Shown: positions 60,501 through 64,000 of the stretch, in pieces
Position numbering within the stretch: the stretch's first letter is position 1
Layout: each line of letters opens with the position of its first letter
Assembly (NCBI GenBank): GCA_016165875.1
Contig: JABBOT010000010.1
Location: 10,216,277-10,280,276, forward strand
DNA: 64,000 nucleotides
Direction: 5' to 3'
Source: Acanthopleura granulata
Taxonomy: Eukaryota > Mollusca > Polyplacophora > Chitonida > Chitonidae
The notes under the pieces: model-generated
What the model saw: only the letters and a program-made list of their open reading frames with translations
Database searches by the model: none
Told to the model about the DNA's origin: nothing
Program-made: the position numbers and the translations under genes

Positions 60501-61877
60501 CTGTGTGAGGTGTGAATGATGACATAGGTCTGGCACCTCAGCAGGGAGGGAGAAATGATACAGGTACTGTTCATCTTGCTGGACCCAGTTCCTGGAGGTA
60601 GCAATATGAGCTATCACACACAGACACCACTAATTGTCAAAAATAGGATTTTCAGATCATTGGTGTCAGATGACCTGGAATATCGTTTACCTGCACACAG
60701 GCAAAATTTGTTGTCACTGTATGAAAATCCCTGTGGCAAAGCATGGTCACGTGATATGGCCAAATGTGCAGCATTGGTCAATGGCGCCCATTTTGCCTAT
60801 ACCCGCATGCCATTTTGATCAAAGCTGTAAACATGGCAGACAACAACAACCTCACAAGACCCTGATTACTCACTCACAGGTGGAATTTGTTTCCAGCTCA
60901 TTTGCTTCTGGATTTTTTGTTGCTGAAAGTTACAACAAACTGAATCTTCGAATCCAGTAATCCACGATCAGGACTTTTTTTAAAAAATAAATTATATAAA
61001 TTTTAATGAAACAGTATTCAGCGTTGTATATTGCTTTAAATTTACAATGAATAAGTAAAGATTAAATACATGTAATTCTCTACCTGTGTTTTATCTTCCA
61101 AAATCTAGTTTCAGGTGAGATGTAAATTGCGTAATACTTCCTCTGTAATGCATTATATATGTAATGCAAAACATGAGATACATGCATGGCAGATATGGCT
61201 GTGTTTTAGATTTGGTTGAGTCTTTGGCCCATTAAGCCTGTGCCTTTCTTTGCTTGCTGATGGAGTTGAGTTGGTTCATCGGTGCCCAGTTAGCTGGTAC
61301 AAGAGGATGAGGCGACAGGGTTTACAGACCACAAGGCTGGCTATACATAGAGCAGATCAATAGGTTTGTGATGTTTCTCTAGGTCACTGTGCTGTGATGT
61401 ATTACCAGAGCTGAGGACAGACTTCCAGCTCTTTTCAGCTATACGTGTGTGCAGGTTGGGGTCCAGCGCTGACCATCAGAGTATAGCATGTCCATCAATG
61501 ACCAGTCACACTCACAACAAGCAGTCTGTATATGGATGTGGTTACAGGCCATTACAGTGCAGATACAGAATGACCTTTGTTTGCGGACAAGATTTAGTGT
61601 AATGCGTTGAGTTTCTCATTCAAAGGAATTAACAAGTGTACCATGTACAAAATGTGGCAGATTTCCTTTCATCCTTTCGTATGTCTGGGTTTCTGGTGAA
61701 ATATTCTGGTGGGTTTGTCCCCCCAAGGAAATGCCACTTTTCCCATGTACATGTACATACATATCTCATTTTGTGTTAAAGGAAGTTTAAGCAAAACATT
61801 TGTTTTTTGGCTTTCATACCTGGCAATGGTTTTTGGCTAGCTTTCACAGGCAGGAATTTTTACATATGGTGTATCTT

Positions 61878-61993
61878 CTTCGTGTCAGCTGAATTTTGTC
61901 TTGCAGTTGAGTTTTTCAGAGAATAATATATTTTTACTTCGTGTCAGCTGAATTTTCTTGCAATTGGGTTTTTCAGAGAATAATATATTTTTA
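61878..61993 (+). repeat. 59-bp tandem duplication
   Basis: Two copies starting CGTGTCAGCTGAATTTT at 61881 and 61940, both ending TTTTTCAGAGAATAATATAT. The second copy lacks two bases. Confidence 0.9.
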
Positions 61994-62565
61994 CACCCAC
62001 CTACATGTACGTCATGTAGAGTGTGGCATGTTAGTAACTACAACCATGAGACTGGGCTCCACACCTACAGTAGGTCAGTCCACGTCAGTCCAGCATGGAG
62101 TGGAAGGAGTTGTTTTTTTGGAGCAAGAAACTGGAGCAGGGTTATAATTGGTGACCCACTAGGGCCGGCCTTTTACTACTGACCTCATTTTCATGGTCGT
62201 AAAACCTGACAATCTCAAACAGTACTATGTTTTCATTGTCCTGTGTGGAGATGTGTTTACATGGGAATGTTACTGTGTGGAGTGTACTGTTTTCCAGTGG
62301 TACACTAGGCCCTATTGTGACATGTGTTTGCAGAGGCCAGCTTCACCCCCCTCCCCACCATCATCTCTCCAAGCCTAAACAGGGCTATTTTGTTTGGTCC
62401 CCATGCCCTGAAGAAAACCCCTACTCTAGCTGGGTGACCTTAGCATATGTTTGTAAACATTGAGACATTGGATCATATAAAGACATCCCTTCTAGGTCCT
62501 TTAGAGTGTCAACTTGAGGGTGCTTGGAAATTTATGGTAGAGTTGATTACCTGTCGTAAGACTGG

Positions 62566-62818
62566 ACCTGGCTGGCTCAGATTGTTACAGTGCTAGTTCG
62601 CTGCTGCTGTCAGGCCCTTGAGCAATGAGATCGCAGGTTCAAATCCAGCTCTGGCCTCTTTGGCTGAAACTCTATGGTCATGAAGTTTGTTAGATGCCAG
62701 GAAATTGTTGATGGTTTACACTGGACACCTGTCTCCGTTATCCTCTGCTCAGAAAACTAAGTGGCATGAAAACTTTCTGAGCATGGTGTTGAACAGCAAT
62801 CAAATAAATACATAACCT
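62566..62818 (+). mobile_element. Old tRNA-derived SINE related to family B
   Basis: The A box is in CTGGCTCAGATTGTTACAGT and the B box is GGTTCAAATCC (62637-62647), close to the consensus for RNA polymerase III promoters. The tail is GAGCATGGTGTTGAACAGCA plus ATCAAATAAATACA. The body between differs from the other family B copies, so it may be a subfamily with the same tail. Confidence 0.7.
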
Positions 62819-63489
62819 TTGGTGATCTTCCAGGACTAGCCTCATGTAGTCTTCTACAGGACATTAGATCTCCACATTTCTCCATCTCCATATGTGAATG
62901 TGTACGTTGTACAATAATGTTAGGCCCATATAGTCTGACTATTATTTCATTGTAGGAATTGATCTGCCTGTTGTTCACTTCTCAGTCATTATTTTAATGA
63001 CTCAGTTGTCAGGTGATAATCAAAGAGGTGCAAGTTTGCAATAGCTGCAAAATTCCGCCATGTCGTTTTGCACTCTGGCTCCATGTTAAGTGAATGGCCC
63101 ATATTAAAAGAGAAGGTGTCAGACATTTGACCGACTGACAGGTGGACAGATCACCATATATAGTACATGTAGCTTGTCTGAGGAGAAATGGCCTCAAACA
63201 TCTTACTGCCAAGGTTAGATTTTGTTGAGAAGGCTTTAATACTGGATTGTTATTGATAATTATCAGTGTGGATATCTGCAGTGTGTACAGTGACAGGTAA
63301 GCTGCTTTAGATGGATATGTAATTTCAATCCTAATACATGAAAGTGGACAAGGCCGACATTGGACTTTTGCAGGATGTTGCTGGAATTGCAATTGCAAAT
63401 GTCCTGCTCTGACACGAAACACATGTTAAAAGGAAAGAGCACATTTACAGAACCTACACCTTAAATGAAAGAGCTATACAAACTGTGTG

Positions 63490-63813
63490 GAATACTATTT
63501 TTTTTACATTTTTTAAAGGTTTCGTAAAAGAGACATTCCGTTTTAAACATCGTCATTTTTTACAAAATCCACCTATTCGGGGCACATAGAAAGTCCCGCC
63601 ATGTTTTAGGCTTGTCCCCAATGAAAATCTTCCTTACCTCCTCTTGAATATTCATCAAGACGTCACTGTGCTTCAGGTTTTACTTCTACCATTTAATTGA
63701 CGTGCGTTTCCAATTTCAGCCAAATATATTTGTACACCGTGATAATCGTAGATCTGTTCTGTTGAAGCCAACTCTAGAAAGGAAGAGTTTGAGATGTACT
63801 AGAGGGCCACATC
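63490..63813 (+). promoter_or_regulatory. CpG-normal stretch upstream of the THAP-like frame, possible promoter
   Basis: CpG content recovers abruptly here (about 17 by eye in 63481-64000) after 25 kb of depletion. AAGACGTCACTG at 63658-63669 contains a CRE-like GACGTCA. An in-frame stop (TGA, 63790-63792) precedes the ATG at 63814, so the THAP-like frame most likely begins there. There is no clear TATA box. Confidence 0.35.
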
Positions 63814-64000
63814 ATGCCTACGTACGTGGCTGTAGGCTGCCAAAATGTGTCTGAAATGCTATGTCCTGAAGGCAGAGAGGGCAACCTGTCCTTTCGCAGA
63901 TTGCCCCTGTCAAAGCCAGAAATCTCGGTTCCCACTCACTTGAGCTGGATGCGTGGTCGGTGGAACTACTGTTCTCAGCCTTACTCCTCTGTGATTGAAA
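63814..64000 (+). CDS. THAP-domain-like protein, N-terminal part, runs off the window
   Basis: The frame from the ATG at 63814 is open for 62 codons to the end of the window. It starts MPTYVAVGCQN, then NLSFRRLPLSKPE, then LSWMRGRWNY and QPYSSVIE. THAP zinc fingers begin M-P-x-x-C-x-x-x-x-C-x-N, followed by F-x-R-x-P, a tryptophan, and later C-x-x-H. Here the second cysteine with its Asn, the FRRLP motif and the tryptophan are in place. The first cysteine, expected between Tyr4 and Val5, is missing, as if one codon had been lost. Loss of a zinc ligand would disable DNA binding, so this may be a decayed gene, a P-element-like relic or a divergent THAP. It would lie within intron 2 of ITPK1 if that gene extends further right. 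Confidence 0.5.
   Translation, partial: MPTYVAVGCQNVSEMLCPEGREGNLSFRRLPLSKPEISVPTHLSWMRGRWNYCSQPYSSVIE

Larger units (their letters stand above)
54812..64000 (+). other. ITPK1: ITPK1 intron 2 (continues beyond the window)
   Basis: No exon continuing ITPK1 was found to the window end, so intron 2 is at least 9 kb unless an exon escaped notice. The tract holds SINE remnants, a 42-bp and a 59-bp tandem repeat, AT microsatellites near 56650-56700, and at its right end a CpG-normal stretch with a THAP-like frame. Two other regions share a word pair, CACCTC...ACTCTCAGAATC, at 51292-51330 (intron 1) and 59937-59974 (here). Confidence 0.6.

Noticed and set aside
1..64000. Viral, prophage or operon-type system, or an integrated retroelement with coding capacity
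   Set aside because: No reverse transcriptase, integrase, capsid or transposase motifs were seen in any frame, and the gene structure is that of intron-rich animal DNA.

Overview
This is nuclear DNA from an animal, not from a microbe. Genes are sparse and split by introns, long non-coding tracts dominate, and there are many minisatellites, short inverted-repeat elements and tRNA-derived SINEs. The SINE sequences and the abundance of ACATGTA-type words are what I would expect of a lophotrochozoan, most likely a mollusc. That placement rests on remembered repeat families, not on a search. Most apparent open frames are chance or repeat-derived.

Two genes are recognisable by protein sequence. 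LYSET (formerly TMEM251), the Golgi membrane factor of the mannose-6-phosphate lysosomal sorting pathway, has its whole coding region in one exon on the minus strand at 27645-28082, with a splice acceptor in its 5' leader at 28141. ITPK1, inositol-tetrakisphosphate 1-kinase, starts on the plus strand. Coding exon 1 is 38539-38612, and after a 16.2-kb intron a 25-nt microexon lies at 54787-54811. Its remaining exons are not in the window. The two genes are divergent and about 10 kb apart. As I recall the human map, ITPK1 and LYSET are also close and divergent on 14q32, so this looks like old microsynteny.

Two further coding candidates are weaker. One is a possible last exon (10648-10986, plus) encoding a coiled coil and a C-terminal membrane segment. 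The other is a THAP-like first exon (63814 to the window end, plus) that seems to lack the first zinc-binding cysteine.

Layout: 1-5.3 kb has minisatellites, palindromic GATATC-rich DNA and a two-length higher-order repeat. 5.3-10.3 kb is nearly featureless. 10.3-12.3 kb has the coiled-coil exon, a 41-43-bp minisatellite and a small inverted-repeat element full of CRE-like sites. 12.3-20.9 kb has SINEs, a 44-bp minisatellite and a TCGG-like array. 20.9-29.7 kb holds the probable LYSET transcription unit. 29.7-38.3 kb is intergenic with several tandem arrays, one of them split by a SINE. 38.4 kb to the end is ITPK1, with its introns seeded by SINEs and a fold-back element.

CpG content changes sharply along the window: normal on the left, very low over LYSET and the ITPK1 introns, and back to normal in the last 500 bases. 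This is what invertebrate gene-body methylation would leave behind, and it independently supports the gene placement.
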